Assembly: GCA_039182735.1 (NCBI GenBank)
Contig: JBCDCB010000044.1
Location: 1-26,301 of the forward strand
DNA length: 26,301 bases
Origin: JBCDCB01 sp039182735
GTDB lineage: Bacteria; Planctomycetota; Phycisphaerae; Phycisphaerales; UBA1924
Direction of reading: 5' to 3'
Made by a program: the position numbers and the translations under genes. Below, one piece after another: positions 1 to 7,667 of this stretch. Within the stretch, counting starts at the first letter, position 1. Each line of letters begins with the position of its first letter. The notes under the pieces are model-generated. The model saw only the letters and a list, made by a program, of their open reading frames with translations. It searched no databases and was not told the origin of the DNA.

Positions 1-27
1 CGCTCTAACCAGCTGAGCTACATCGGC
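1..27 (-). tRNA. tRNA, 5' part only (cut by window edge)
   Basis: Read on the minus strand, bases 27 to 1 give a 7-nt acceptor strand (GCCGATG), then TA, then a D-arm with the usual GCTC...GAGC pairing and a GGTTA loop. The first base is placed at 27 by aligning G10 of the D-stem. The anticodon lies outside the window, so the amino acid cannot be assigned. The 3' part should continue to the left of base 1. Confidence 0.85.
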
Positions 28-30
28 AGA

Positions 31-56
31 TTGCTCGCGCGTTTCCGACCGAGCAA
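31..56 (-). other. Hairpin between pyrG and the tRNA
   Basis: TTGCTCG (31-37) and CGAGCAA (50-56) form a 7-bp inverted repeat with a 12-nt loop, in the 101-bp gap between the pyrG stop and the tRNA. There is no T-run after it on the minus strand, so it is not a standard intrinsic terminator. It could be a processing or attenuation stem ahead of the tRNA, or chance. Nothing else is recognisable in 28-128. Confidence 0.25.
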
Positions 57-128
57 GAGGCGATGCTACACCTCGGGGATTCCTCGGTCTAGGGCATCTG
101 GAGGTTCTGTGAGCCCCGTGTGCTCCGC

Positions 129-1979
129 TCAGCCGGTCGCGGCGGGCTCGGGGCGCGACCAGCGTTCGCTCCGGTACCCCGGGTACCTGCCCGCGAGCGC
201 CGCGGCCAGCAACCCCGAGAAGAGCGGCTGCGGTCGCAGGGGTCGGCTCGTGAGCTCGGGGTGGAACTGCGCCGCGATGAAGTACGGGTGCGTCTCGCGC
301 GAAAGCTCGAGCACCTGCATGATCGGATGCTCCGGGTGACGCCCGGAGAAGATCAACCCCGCCGACTCCAGACGCTCGATCTGATCGGGCTCGACTTCGT
401 ATCGATGGCGGAAGCGTTCGCGCACGCTCGCAGCGCCGAAGAGATGCTCCGCGAGCGTTCCGGGCGTGATGACGACGTCCTGCCCGCCAAGGCGCATGGT
501 GCCGCCGAGCTGCTCGATCTTCTTCTGATCCGGCAGCTCGCTGATGAACACTTCCTCGGGCGCGAGCGGGAACTCGTCCTGTGCAAACTCGGTGGAGTCG
601 GCGCGTTCGACGCCCAGCACGCTGCGCGCGTACTCGATCACCGCGACCTGGAACCCGAGGCAAATCCCGAGGAAGGGCACGCCCTGCTCCCGGCAGTACC
701 GGACGCACTCGATCTTCCCGTCCACGCCGCGCACGCCGAACCCGCCGGGAACGATGACGCCGTCGAGCGAACCGAGGCGCCCGGCGGCGTGCTCACGCGA
801 GATCTCGGCAGACTCGATCCACTCGATCTCGTACGACGTCTCGAGCGCCGTGGCCGAGTGTTCGATCGCGCGCGCCACGCTGGCGTAGGCGTCGCGCAGG
901 TCGTACTTCCCGATGAGCCCGATCTTGATGTGGCGCGACTTCGGTGCGCTGAGCTTGGTGGTGTACTCGTGCCAGCGTGCGCGGGCGCCGTCTTCGTGCG
1001 CCGTGTTCACCCGCCCGTGCAGGTCGAGCAGGCTCAGGATCTCGCGATCGAGCCCGACTTTCCGCATCTCCTCGGGGATCGAATCGATGCTCTTGCGATC
1101 GTGCATCGAGAAGACGCGCTCGATCGGCACGTTCGTGTACATCGCGATCTTCTCGATCACGTTCGATTCCACCGGGTTCGTCGCGCGGCAGGCGACCAGC
1201 TGCGGCTGAATACCGGCCTCCATCACCTTCTTCACGCCGAGCTGCGCCGCCTTGCTCTTCTGTTCGCCCAGCGCCTCTGGCTCGATGATGTAGGTCAGCG
1301 CCACGAAGCACACCGAGCCGGGGCCCTCTTCGAAGGCGAGTTGTCGCAGCGCTTCGATGTAGAAGCCGTTCTCGTGATCGCCCACGGTGCCGCCGACCTC
1401 GACGAAGACGACGTCCGCGGGCGTCTCGCCGTCGCCGTACATCGCGAGCTCGCGAAGCTTGCGCTTCACCTCACCCGTGACGTGCGGGATCATCTGCACG
1501 TCTCGCCCGAGGTACTTGCCGTGGCGTTCGCGGTCGAGGATGTCGCGGTAGATCTGCCCGGCGGTCACGAAGTTCCGGTGCGAAAGGTTCTGGTCGAGCA
1601 TCCGCTCGTAGGTGCCGAGGTCGAGGTCGCACTCGGTGCCGTCGTCGAGGACGAAGACCTCGCCGTGACGGATGGGGCTGAGCGTGCCCGAGTCAATGTT
1701 GAGATAGCCCTCCATCTTGATGGGGGCGACGGTGAGGCCTTTGTCCTTCAGCAGCTTGGCCATCGACGAGGCGAAGATGCCCTTGCCGAGCCCGCTCATC
1801 ACCGTGCCGAGCACAACGATGTAGCGATGCCGACCCTTTTCGTACCCACTCGGGATGGGGCTGTAGAACTCGGTTTCGGTGGAGGTGCTCACGCCCGCGG
1901 AGGCGAGAAGCCCGCCTCCCGAAGCGCTGATCGCGCTCGGCCTGCTCCGCAACGTGCTGTGCTCGCTGCTTCTCGGCAC
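129..1979 (-). CDS. pyrG: CTP synthase (glutamine-hydrolysing), divergent type
   Basis: Cytosolic enzyme that aminates UTP to CTP using ATP and glutamine. The synthetase domain (about residues 50-330) has the P-loop GTVMSGLGKG with K66, the Mg-binding D120 in DLDLG and E194 in EVGGTVGD. The class I glutamine amidotransferase domain (about 350-595) has the Cys nucleophile C440 in GICLGFQ and H573/E575 in QFHPE. At 616 aa it is longer than the usual ~540, owing to about 50 unconserved N-terminal residues and a ~20-residue tail. The GTG at 1979 is chosen because TAGGAT lies 6 nt before it, as in other genes here; a GTG at 1892 is an alternative with no ribosome site. Normally invariant stretches differ: KLDPY is KMEGY (88-92), DPGT is DSGT, and KTKPTQ of the UTP site is KSKAAQ. 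The catalytic residues are intact, so I keep the CTP synthase call. Confidence 0.93.
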   Translation of the reverse strand: MPRSSEHSTLRSRPSAISASGGGLLASAGVSTSTETEFYSPIPSGYEKGRHRYIVVLGTVMSGLGKGIFASSMAKLLKDKGLTVAPIKMEGYLNIDSGTLSPIRHGEVFVLDDGTECDLDLGTYERMLDQNLSHRNFVTAGQIYRDILDRERHGKYLGRDVQMIPHVTGEVKRKLRELAMYGDGETPADVVFVEVGGTVGDHENGFYIEALRQLAFEEGPGSVCFVALTYIIEPEALGEQKSKAAQLGVKKVMEAGIQPQLVACRATNPVESNVIEKIAMYTNVPIERVFSMHDRKSIDSIPEEMRKVGLDREILSLLDLHGRVNTAHEDGARARWHEYTTKLSAPKSRHIKIGLIGKYDLRDAYASVARAIEHSATALETSYEIEWIESAEISREHAAGRLGSLDGVIVPGGFGVRGVDGKIECVRYCREQGVPFLGICLGFQVAVIEYARSVLGVERADSTEFAQDEFPLAPEEVFISELPDQKKIEQLGGTMRLGGQDVVITPGTLAEHLFGAASVRERFRHRYEVEPDQIERLESAGLIFSGRHPEHPIMQVLELSRETHPYFIAAQFHPELTSRPLRPQPLFSGLLAAALAGRYPGYRSERWSRPEPAATG

Positions 1980-1985
1980 CGGGGA

Positions 1986-1991
1986 ATCCTA
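1986..1991 (-). promoter_or_regulatory. Probable -10 box (TAGGAT) for pyrG
   Basis: On the minus strand TAGGAT is followed by TCCCCG and then the GTG start at 1979. Transcription would begin at or next to the start codon, giving a leaderless mRNA. No convincing -35 box is visible. The same TAGGAT-N6-start arrangement precedes the gene at 15200. Confidence 0.45.
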
Positions 1992-2030
1992 TCGCACACG
2001 ACCGCGTGGGGACAGCGACCCGCTCGCCGC

Positions 2031-2066
2031 CCGATGTACCATCGGCCTGACACCCTCCAGCAGGAG
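2031..2066 (+). promoter_or_regulatory. Probable promoter and ribosome-binding site of the M1 peptidase gene
   Basis: A TACCAT hexamer (2037-2042) lies within the inverted repeat CCGATG-TAC-CATCGG (2031-2045). A strong Shine-Dalgarno AGGAG (2062-2066) stands 8 nt before the ATG at 2075. Unlike several neighbours, this gene therefore has a short 5' leader. The gap between divergent pyrG and this gene (1980-2074) holds both promoters. Confidence 0.4.
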
Positions 2067-2074
2067 AATCCCCG

Positions 2075-4747
2075 ATGCGCGATCTCGCCCGCTCCGTTCT
2101 GTTGCTCACCGTTGCCGCGCTCGCGGCGAGCGCGCACGCCCGCGGGTTCGAGTCCTGGTTCCGCGAGGGCTCCAGCCACGAGTGCCTCGCCTGCCGAGCG
2201 GCGATGTCCGGCATGCTCCCGAGCGAACTCCGCTACGACCTCCACACAGGTGAGGACCTGCGCAACTTCCCGCCCCCGCGGGAAGCCGACTTCCTCTCCA
2301 TGCTGCTGGTCTTGCGCGTCCCGGACATGAACGACCCCACCTTCGACGGCGCGGCGAAGTTCATCTTCACCCCCATCGGCGACGACCTCCACACGCTCAC
2401 GCTCGACGCGAACCAACTCGAAATCGACTCGATCCTCTCGCAGAGCGATACCGTCGCCGGGTTCAGCCACGACGGCGAGAAACTCACGATCCGCTTCGAC
2501 CCGCCCGTCAAGGTCGGCTTCACCTGCGACGTGACGATCGGGTACGCCGTCGATGACCCGCCCGACGGGCTCTTCTGGACCCCGCAGTCCGAGGCGTGGG
2601 GCGACCGCCCGGCGCAGCTTCATACCCAGGGGCAGCCGCAGACCAACTCGTACTGGTTCCCGTGCCACGACTTCCCGAACGATCGCATGGAGACCGAGAT
2701 CATCATCTCCGTGCCCGAGGGCTTCGTCGCCTCTTCCAACGGGAGCCTCGCGAGCGAGCCCATCACCCGCAACGGCACCTCGACCTTCCACTGGGTGCAA
2801 AAGCCCAACCACCCGGCATATCTCGTTTCGCTCATCGTCGGGAAGTTCGAGATCATCGACGTCGCACCCGAAGGCTCCGACATCCCCATGCCCGTCTACG
2901 TCCCCGAGGGCATGGGCGAGCGCGTGCAGCGCACCTACGGCAACACCGCGCGCATGATCGAAACCTACGAACGCGTATTCGACGAGCCCTATCCCTGGTC
3001 GCGCTACGCGCAGCTCGTCGTTCACAACTTCGGGTACGGCGGCATGGAGAACACCGCCGCCACCACCATGTTCGGTGACGCCATCCTCGACGAGAAGGCC
3101 ATGCTCGACGGCAACCTCGAAGGGCTCATCTCTCACGAAGTCGCCCACCAGTGGTTCGGCGACCTGCTCACATGCAACTCGTGGGAACACCTCTGGCTCA
3201 ACGAGGGCTTCGCAACGTACCTCGAAGGCATCTGGTACGAAGAGCGCGACGGGTACGAGAACGGCTATCTCCCCTACGTCTACCGCGAGTCCCGCGGTGT
3301 CGCCGAGCGCGACCAGCTCGAACCCGGAAGCACCACCTTCCGCCCCGGCATGGTCAGCAACGTCTACCACCATCCCGACAACACCTTCCGGCGCATCAGC
3401 AACCCGTACCCCAAGGGCTGCTCCATCCTGCACATGCTCCGCGCCAAGGTCGGCGACGAGCTCTTCTTCAAGTCGCTCGCCACCTACATCGACCGCCACA
3501 AGTTCTCGACCGTCGAGACCGTGGACCTCCGCCGCGCGTTCGAGGACACCACCGGGAAGTCACTCGAACACTTCTTCGAGCAGTGGTGCGAACGCCCCGG
3601 CACGCCGCGCCCGGAGATCACGCTCTCGTGGAACGCTGAATCGAGTGAACTGCGAATCGAAGTCGAGCAGACGCAGCGCATCAATGCGCAGCACCCGGCC
3701 TTTTCGTTCGACCTGCCCATCGAGATCTACTCGGGACCGGGGGCCAAGCCGATCGACCTCACGCTTCCCATCACGCGTCGCCTGCACGAGCGGACGATCA
3801 CGCTCGACGCCGAGCCGGCGATGGTCGCGGTGGACCCGAGCGTCGCTGTCATGATGCACCCGGACCTCGACGCGCCGCGTGGTTGGCTGCTCGCGCAGCT
3901 CGAACACGGGCCGACGGTGCCCTCGCGGATCGACGCGGCCCGCTTCCTGCGCAAGCACGATTCGGCGATCGCGCGAAACGCGCTCGCACAAGTCATCGCG
4001 AACACCAGCGAACACCACGAGGTACGGCGAGAAGCCGCCGAGTCGCTCGGCACCATGAGCGCCTCGCATGAACTCGCCGAGACATACCGCGCAGGCGTGG
4101 ACGACGCTCGCGTCCGGCGCGCGATCGTCAACGGGCTGCGCGACTGCGCCGACGACGAAGCGCTCAGCCTGCTCGTGCAGATCGCCGGCGACGCGTCGGA
4201 GTCGTACCGCACCCAGGGCGACGCGCTCGTGGCGCTGGGCGATCTGGGAGACGCGTCGCACTTCGACACGCTCGCGTCGGGCCTCGACGTGCCCTCGCAG
4301 TACGACGACGTACGCCGCGGCGCGATCCGCGGGCTCGCCGAACTCGACCACCCCAAGGCGCTCGACGCGGTCATCCCGTACACCAGGCTCGGCTACTACA
4401 GCCGCACGCGTCCCGACGCGATCACCGCCGTCGCGATGCTCGCGCATCACAATCGCAAGAAGGCGCTCGACGCCGTCGCCCCACTGCTGCGCGACCGCGA
4501 ACTGCGCACGGTGCGCGCGGCGATCGAAGCGGTCGCCGACATCGAGCACGAAGCCGGGCTCGAGGTCCTTGACCGGTTCATCGACACCACGCGCAACCCC
4601 AAGTACCGCACGCGTGCGCAGGACGCCCGCGCCAAGCTCGCGGGCGCGCTCAGCGGCGAACGGTCGAGCGAAACGCTCGCCGAGGAAGTCGAACGCCTGC
4701 GCCGCGAGGTCGAACGCATGAACGAGCGCGAGACGGGCGCACGCTGA
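2075..4747 (+). CDS. Secreted M1-family zinc aminopeptidase with C-terminal HEAT repeats
   Basis: Gluzincin aminopeptidase that removes N-terminal residues from peptides. A Sec signal peptide covers about residues 1-23 (ending SAHA-RG), so it acts outside the cytoplasm. The substrate-binding motif GGMEN is at 322-326. Zinc ligands are H354 and H358 in HEVAH, with E377 in NEGFATY, the exact HEXXH-x18-E spacing. E355 is the general base and Y445 in the PYPKG context fits the transition-state tyrosine. After a beta-sandwich region (about 520-605), residues about 620-860 are alpha-helical HEAT-like repeats, then a short charged coil (GERSSETLAEEVERLRREVE) reaches the end. The mature N-terminus holds a CLAC pair, perhaps a disulfide. 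ATG 2075 is supported by AGGAG 8 nt upstream. The stop abuts the stop of convergent kdsB. Confidence 0.93.
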   Translation: MRDLARSVLLLTVAALAASAHARGFESWFREGSSHECLACRAAMSGMLPSELRYDLHTGEDLRNFPPPREADFLSMLLVLRVPDMNDPTFDGAAKFIFTPIGDDLHTLTLDANQLEIDSILSQSDTVAGFSHDGEKLTIRFDPPVKVGFTCDVTIGYAVDDPPDGLFWTPQSEAWGDRPAQLHTQGQPQTNSYWFPCHDFPNDRMETEIIISVPEGFVASSNGSLASEPITRNGTSTFHWVQKPNHPAYLVSLIVGKFEIIDVAPEGSDIPMPVYVPEGMGERVQRTYGNTARMIETYERVFDEPYPWSRYAQLVVHNFGYGGMENTAATTMFGDAILDEKAMLDGNLEGLISHEVAHQWFGDLLTCNSWEHLWLNEGFATYLEGIWYEERDGYENGYLPYVYRESRGVAERDQLEPGSTTFRPGMVSNVYHHPDNTFRRISNPYPKGCSILHMLRAKVGDELFFKSLATYIDRHKFSTVETVDLRRAFEDTTGKSLEHFFEQWCERPGTPRPEITLSWNAESSELRIEVEQTQRINAQHPAFSFDLPIEIYSGPGAKPIDLTLPITRRLHERTITLDAEPAMVAVDPSVAVMMHPDLDAPRGWLLAQLEHGPTVPSRIDAARFLRKHDSAIARNALAQVIANTSEHHEVRREAAESLGTMSASHELAETYRAGVDDARVRRAIVNGLRDCADDEALSLLVQIAGDASESYRTQGDALVALGDLGDASHFDTLASGLDVPSQYDDVRRGAIRGLAELDHPKALDAVIPYTRLGYYSRTRPDAITAVAMLAHHNRKKALDAVAPLLRDRELRTVRAAIEAVADIEHEAGLEVLDRFIDTTRNPKYRTRAQDARAKLAGALSGERSSETLAEEVERLRREVERMNERETGAR

Positions 4748-5497
4748 TCAACTGTTTGTTTCGCGCCAGCGCTCGACAAACGCTTTGTACTGCTCGGGAG
4801 TGTCGATGCCGGCGTGCGCCGGATCGTCTACCAACGCGACGCCGATGCGGACGTCGTGCTCGAGGAATCGGAGCTGCTCGAGCTTCTCGATGCGTTCGAG
4901 CGCCGTCGGCTCCCACGCGACATAGTCGCGCAGCGTGCGCACGCGGTACGCGTAGAGCCCGATGTGCCTCGCAGAGGGTCCCGGCGCGATCGCCTCGCGA
5001 TCCCACGGGATCGGGGCCCTGCTGAAGTACATCGCCCTCCCGCTGCGATCCGTAACGACCTTCACCACGTTCGGATCGCCGCCCTCGTGCCGCCCCATCG
5101 CAGTGGAAGCCACGGTCCCGACGGCGCACCCGTCGATCCGCATGGCGTCCGCGGCTCGGTCGATCCACGCCGCATCGAGTTCCGGCTCGTCGCCCTGCAC
5201 ATTCACAACGACCGTGTCATCGGACAGCGCGAGCACTTCGCACGCCTCGGCGATTCGGGAAGAACCGTTCTCGTGCGCGCGCGAGGTCATCACCGATTCG
5301 CCGCCGAAGGCGCGCACCGCGGACGCCACTTCTTCCGAATCCGTCGCGACGACCACGCGCGACACCCGCGCACTGCGCGAAGCCGATTCATGCACGTGCT
5401 GGATGAGCGGCTTGCCAGTCTCGCGGAGCAGCACCTTGCGCGGGAGCCTGCCGGATTCGAGCCTCGCCGGGATGATCGCGATCGCGTCGCTCGACAT
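4748..5497 (-). CDS. kdsB: 3-deoxy-manno-octulosonate cytidylyltransferase (CMP-Kdo synthetase)
   Basis: Cytosolic enzyme that activates Kdo with CTP to CMP-Kdo for lipopolysaccharide inner core synthesis. At 249 aa it is the usual family length. Visible motifs: the nucleotide-binding loop IPARLESGRLPRK (9-21), VATD (50-53), VQGDEP (100-105) with Mg-ligand D103, SRAPIPWDR (159-167), HIGLYAYR (178-185), EKLEQLR (204-210) and GIDTPEQ (230-236) with D232. The normally conserved SGTDR/SGTER stretch reads NGSSR (77-81), so sugar recognition may differ slightly. It starts 6 bp after the end of the upstream TPR gene and is probably co-transcribed with it. Its product needs CTP, which pyrG nearby makes, though the two genes are not one operon. 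Confidence 0.9.
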   Translation of the reverse strand: MSSDAIAIIPARLESGRLPRKVLLRETGKPLIQHVHESASRSARVSRVVVATDSEEVASAVRAFGGESVMTSRAHENGSSRIAEACEVLALSDDTVVVNVQGDEPELDAAWIDRAADAMRIDGCAVGTVASTAMGRHEGGDPNVVKVVTDRSGRAMYFSRAPIPWDREAIAPGPSARHIGLYAYRVRTLRDYVAWEPTALERIEKLEQLRFLEHDVRIGVALVDDPAHAGIDTPEQYKAFVERWRETNS

Positions 5498-5503
5498 GCT
5501 GGA

Positions 5504-6997
5504 TCACGCCGCGGAGCGCAGTTCCTTGACGAGTGCCTGCAGCGACGCGCGCCGGTCGCGGATATCGCGGTAGCCGATCTGCTGCGTCGCGATGCCGGAC
5601 GCGAGCTTGAACGCCTCCTCCGCGTGCGCGAGCGAGCGTTCGTCGCGGGCCTTGGTCTCGAGCACGCTCATCAGCCCGTAGCGCAGCCCGAGCGACTCAT
5701 CGCCCTGCTGGTTCTCGACCTTGTCGAGCGCGTTGCGGTACGAATCCTCCGCTTCATCCATCCAGCCCATGGCCTGGAAGCACTCGCCGAGCATCGCCGC
5801 AACCCGCACGGCCTGACCCGGCGTGCCCTGCGCCTGCTGGAGCTGCTCGATCGCCTTCTCGTGATCGCCGAGGTCCTTGTACGTGCGCCCAAGATCGACC
5901 TTCATCTTGAGATTCGTCGGGTACGCCTCGACCCACGCCGACATGAGCTTGGCCTCATACGCGAGCACCTTCTGCTTCGCCTTGGCGAGCTCCTGCTTCG
6001 CTGGCTCGTCGAGCCCTTCCGCCTGCTTCTTCTTGGCCATCAGCGCGAGCGTGCGACGGTTCTTGCGGATGCGCAGCTCATCGCCCAGCTGACGCAGCTC
6101 GAAGGCCTTGGTGACCTCGTGCCCGGTGTCGTACAACTCAATCGCGGTCGCCTCCGCTTCGGGCGTGCCGAGATCACGCAGTGCTTTGCCGTACTTCTTG
6201 ATGGAGTTCAGATCGTCGGGCCGGCTCTCGTAGTCTGCCTTCGCCCGCGCCACCACGCGTTCGAGCGCGCTGGCCGACTTGTCGATGCGGTCCTCTTCTT
6301 CGAGTTCGCGTTGCTTGTCCGAGTCTTTCACACGCCCTCGGAACCCGCCCTGCTGGTTGCTGTTCTCGAAGCCGCCCGCGGCCATCGTGGCCTCGGCGGA
6401 CATGTTCTTCACACGCGCGAGAAGCTGCCCGTCGGTCGGGTCGAGCTTGGTCGCCACCTCGCCCGACTTGGTCGCCTGGTCGTAGCCGCCCGCATCCGCG
6501 AAGAGGTCCATCAGCTGCACGAAGTGCTGCTTCTTCGCCTTCTGATCGTTCTGCGCAATCTTGAAGACGCCCTCACCGATCCAGATCGCCGCCTCGTCGG
6601 CCGACTGCTTCCCGGCGAGTTCCATCGCCTTCAAACCCTGCTGCCAGTTGCCCACGAGGTTCGGCGCCCAGTTCAGGACCGCGACCGCGACCTTGTCGAG
6701 CGGATGCTTGCCGTTGAAGGGCGAGAGCTGGTCCTTGCTCGGCTTCTTGATCCCGGCCTGCAGCGCCGCTTCGACCGTCTTCTCGAGCGCGGTGGTGTTC
6801 GAGGGTTCGAACCGCCATCCTTGGAGCCACAAGGTCATCGCGTAGATGTGGTTCCCCGAGTCGGACATCGATCGCGCGTGCTCAAAGAACTTCTGCGCCT
6901 TGTCGGGGTCCGGGGCGCCAGCCGCCGCCGCGACGTCCTGCGGCGGATTCCCGCCGTTCCCGTTCCCGTCCGTCTTTTTCTTCCCGAACAAGGCCAT
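5504..6997 (-). CDS. Tetratricopeptide-repeat protein, function unknown
   Basis: A 497-residue soluble protein without a signal peptide. It opens with MALFGKKK and a Gly/Asn-rich linker, then is almost entirely helical. TPR-like helix pairs are clearest at about 35-75 (DKAQKFFEHARSMSDSGNHI), about 365-440 (TNLKMKVDLGRTYKDLGDHE, then AAMLGECFQAMGWMDEAEDS) and about 445-485. The middle (about 210-350) is charged and may form a long helical hairpin. It is probably a scaffold, but no partner can be read from the sequence. It is likely transcribed with kdsB. A GGAG stands 12 nt before the ATG (6997), a loose ribosome site, and a TAGGAT hexamer lies at 7037-7042 on the minus strand. Confidence 0.75.
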   Translation of the reverse strand: MALFGKKKTDGNGNGGNPPQDVAAAAGAPDPDKAQKFFEHARSMSDSGNHIYAMTLWLQGWRFEPSNTTALEKTVEAALQAGIKKPSKDQLSPFNGKHPLDKVAVAVLNWAPNLVGNWQQGLKAMELAGKQSADEAAIWIGEGVFKIAQNDQKAKKQHFVQLMDLFADAGGYDQATKSGEVATKLDPTDGQLLARVKNMSAEATMAAGGFENSNQQGGFRGRVKDSDKQRELEEEDRIDKSASALERVVARAKADYESRPDDLNSIKKYGKALRDLGTPEAEATAIELYDTGHEVTKAFELRQLGDELRIRKNRRTLALMAKKKQAEGLDEPAKQELAKAKQKVLAYEAKLMSAWVEAYPTNLKMKVDLGRTYKDLGDHEKAIEQLQQAQGTPGQAVRVAAMLGECFQAMGWMDEAEDSYRNALDKVENQQGDESLGLRYGLMSVLETKARDERSLAHAEEAFKLASGIATQQIGYRDIRDRRASLQALVKELRSAA

Positions 6998-7036
6998 CGA
7001 TCAGTCGCGCTCCAGTTGCTGGGTGCCGAGGGGGGC

Positions 7037-7042
7037 ATCCTA
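7037..7042 (-). promoter_or_regulatory. Possible -10 box (TAGGAT) for the TPR-kdsB transcript
   Basis: TAGGAT on the minus strand, 39 nt upstream of the TPR gene start, in the 103-bp divergent gap to def. The same hexamer precedes pyrG and the ketoacyl synthase gene. No clear -35 element. Confidence 0.3.
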
Positions 7043-7083
7043 CGTCGAACAGCGCACGCCGGCGGGACACACCATCTGCCTCC

Positions 7084-7100
7084 CCCGCTACGATGCGGGC
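7084..7100 (+). promoter_or_regulatory. Leaderless-type promoter with -10 box in an inverted repeat, for def
   Basis: TACGAT (7089-7094) is flanked by CCCGC (7084-7088) and GCGGG (7095-7099), and its last base is 6 nt before the GTG start at 7101. There is no Shine-Dalgarno sequence. Transcription would start at or beside the start codon. Confidence 0.45.
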
Positions 7101-7667
7101 GTGCCCATTGATCCATCCACGCTGCGCATCGTGTCGTATCCGGACCCGGTCCTGCGCGCCAAGGCCGAGGACGTCCCCGAGGTGACCGACGAGGTCCACG
7201 ATGTCGTGGTGCGCATGATCGAGTTGATGCGAGAGGCCGACGGCATCGGGCTCGCCGCGCCACAGGTCGGACTCCCCTGGCGCCTTTTTGTCTGCCACGT
7301 GATGCCCGACGAGGACTGCGACCGCCGGCTCGACGACACACCCACAACGTGCAGCGAAGGCCCGCAGGTCTTTATCAATCCGTCACTTACCGATTACACC
7401 CGCGACCTCGAACCGATGGAGGAAGGCTGCCTCTCGCTCCCCGGCATCGCGGGCGAGGTCCGCCGACCCACCGGGGTCACGATCGAGGCCATCGATCTCG
7501 ACGGCAACTCCACCTCGCGCACCGCGACCGGGCTGCTCGCGCGCTGCTGGCAGCACGAGCACGACCATCTCGAGGGTGTGCTGATTTTCGATCGGTTCAC
7601 GCCGCTCTCGAAAATGAAGAACAAGCACGCCATCCGTGAGTTGGACGCCGGGGCCATCGGGTCGTGA
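7101..7667 (+). CDS. def: Peptide deformylase
   Basis: Cytosolic metalloenzyme that removes the formyl group from the N-terminal methionine of new proteins. At 188 aa it has the usual bacterial length. All three signature motifs are present: GIGLAAPQVG near residues 50-59, EGCLSLPG with metal ligand C110, and QHEHDHLEG with H152, E153 and H156. The canonical QHExDH here reads QHEHDH. The GTG at 7101 is chosen because the protein then begins directly before the conserved RIVSYPDPVLR stretch and TACGAT sits 6 nt upstream; upstream in-frame codons are not conserved-looking. Its stop overlaps the fmt start by 4 nt (GTGA), so the two are translationally coupled. Confidence 0.95.
   Translation: MPIDPSTLRIVSYPDPVLRAKAEDVPEVTDEVHDVVVRMIELMREADGIGLAAPQVGLPWRLFVCHVMPDEDCDRRLDDTPTTCSEGPQVFINPSLTDYTRDLEPMEEGCLSLPGIAGEVRRPTGVTIEAIDLDGNSTSRTATGLLARCWQHEHDHLEGVLIFDRFTPLSKMKNKHAIRELDAGAIGS

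Noticed and set aside
120..2330. Long plus-strand open frame (736 codons) opposite pyrG
   Set aside because: Antisense to a complete, motif-verified pyrG; its product is Arg/Leu/Ala-rich without motifs, a normal effect of high GC.
1889..3499. 536-codon minus-strand open frame across the pyrG/M1 peptidase gap
   Set aside because: It would cover the divergent promoter region and the zinc-site coding region; the product is low-complexity.
4814..7111. Long plus-strand open frame opposite kdsB and the TPR gene
   Set aside because: It spans two real minus-strand genes and gives a low-complexity, Arg/His/Leu-rich product.
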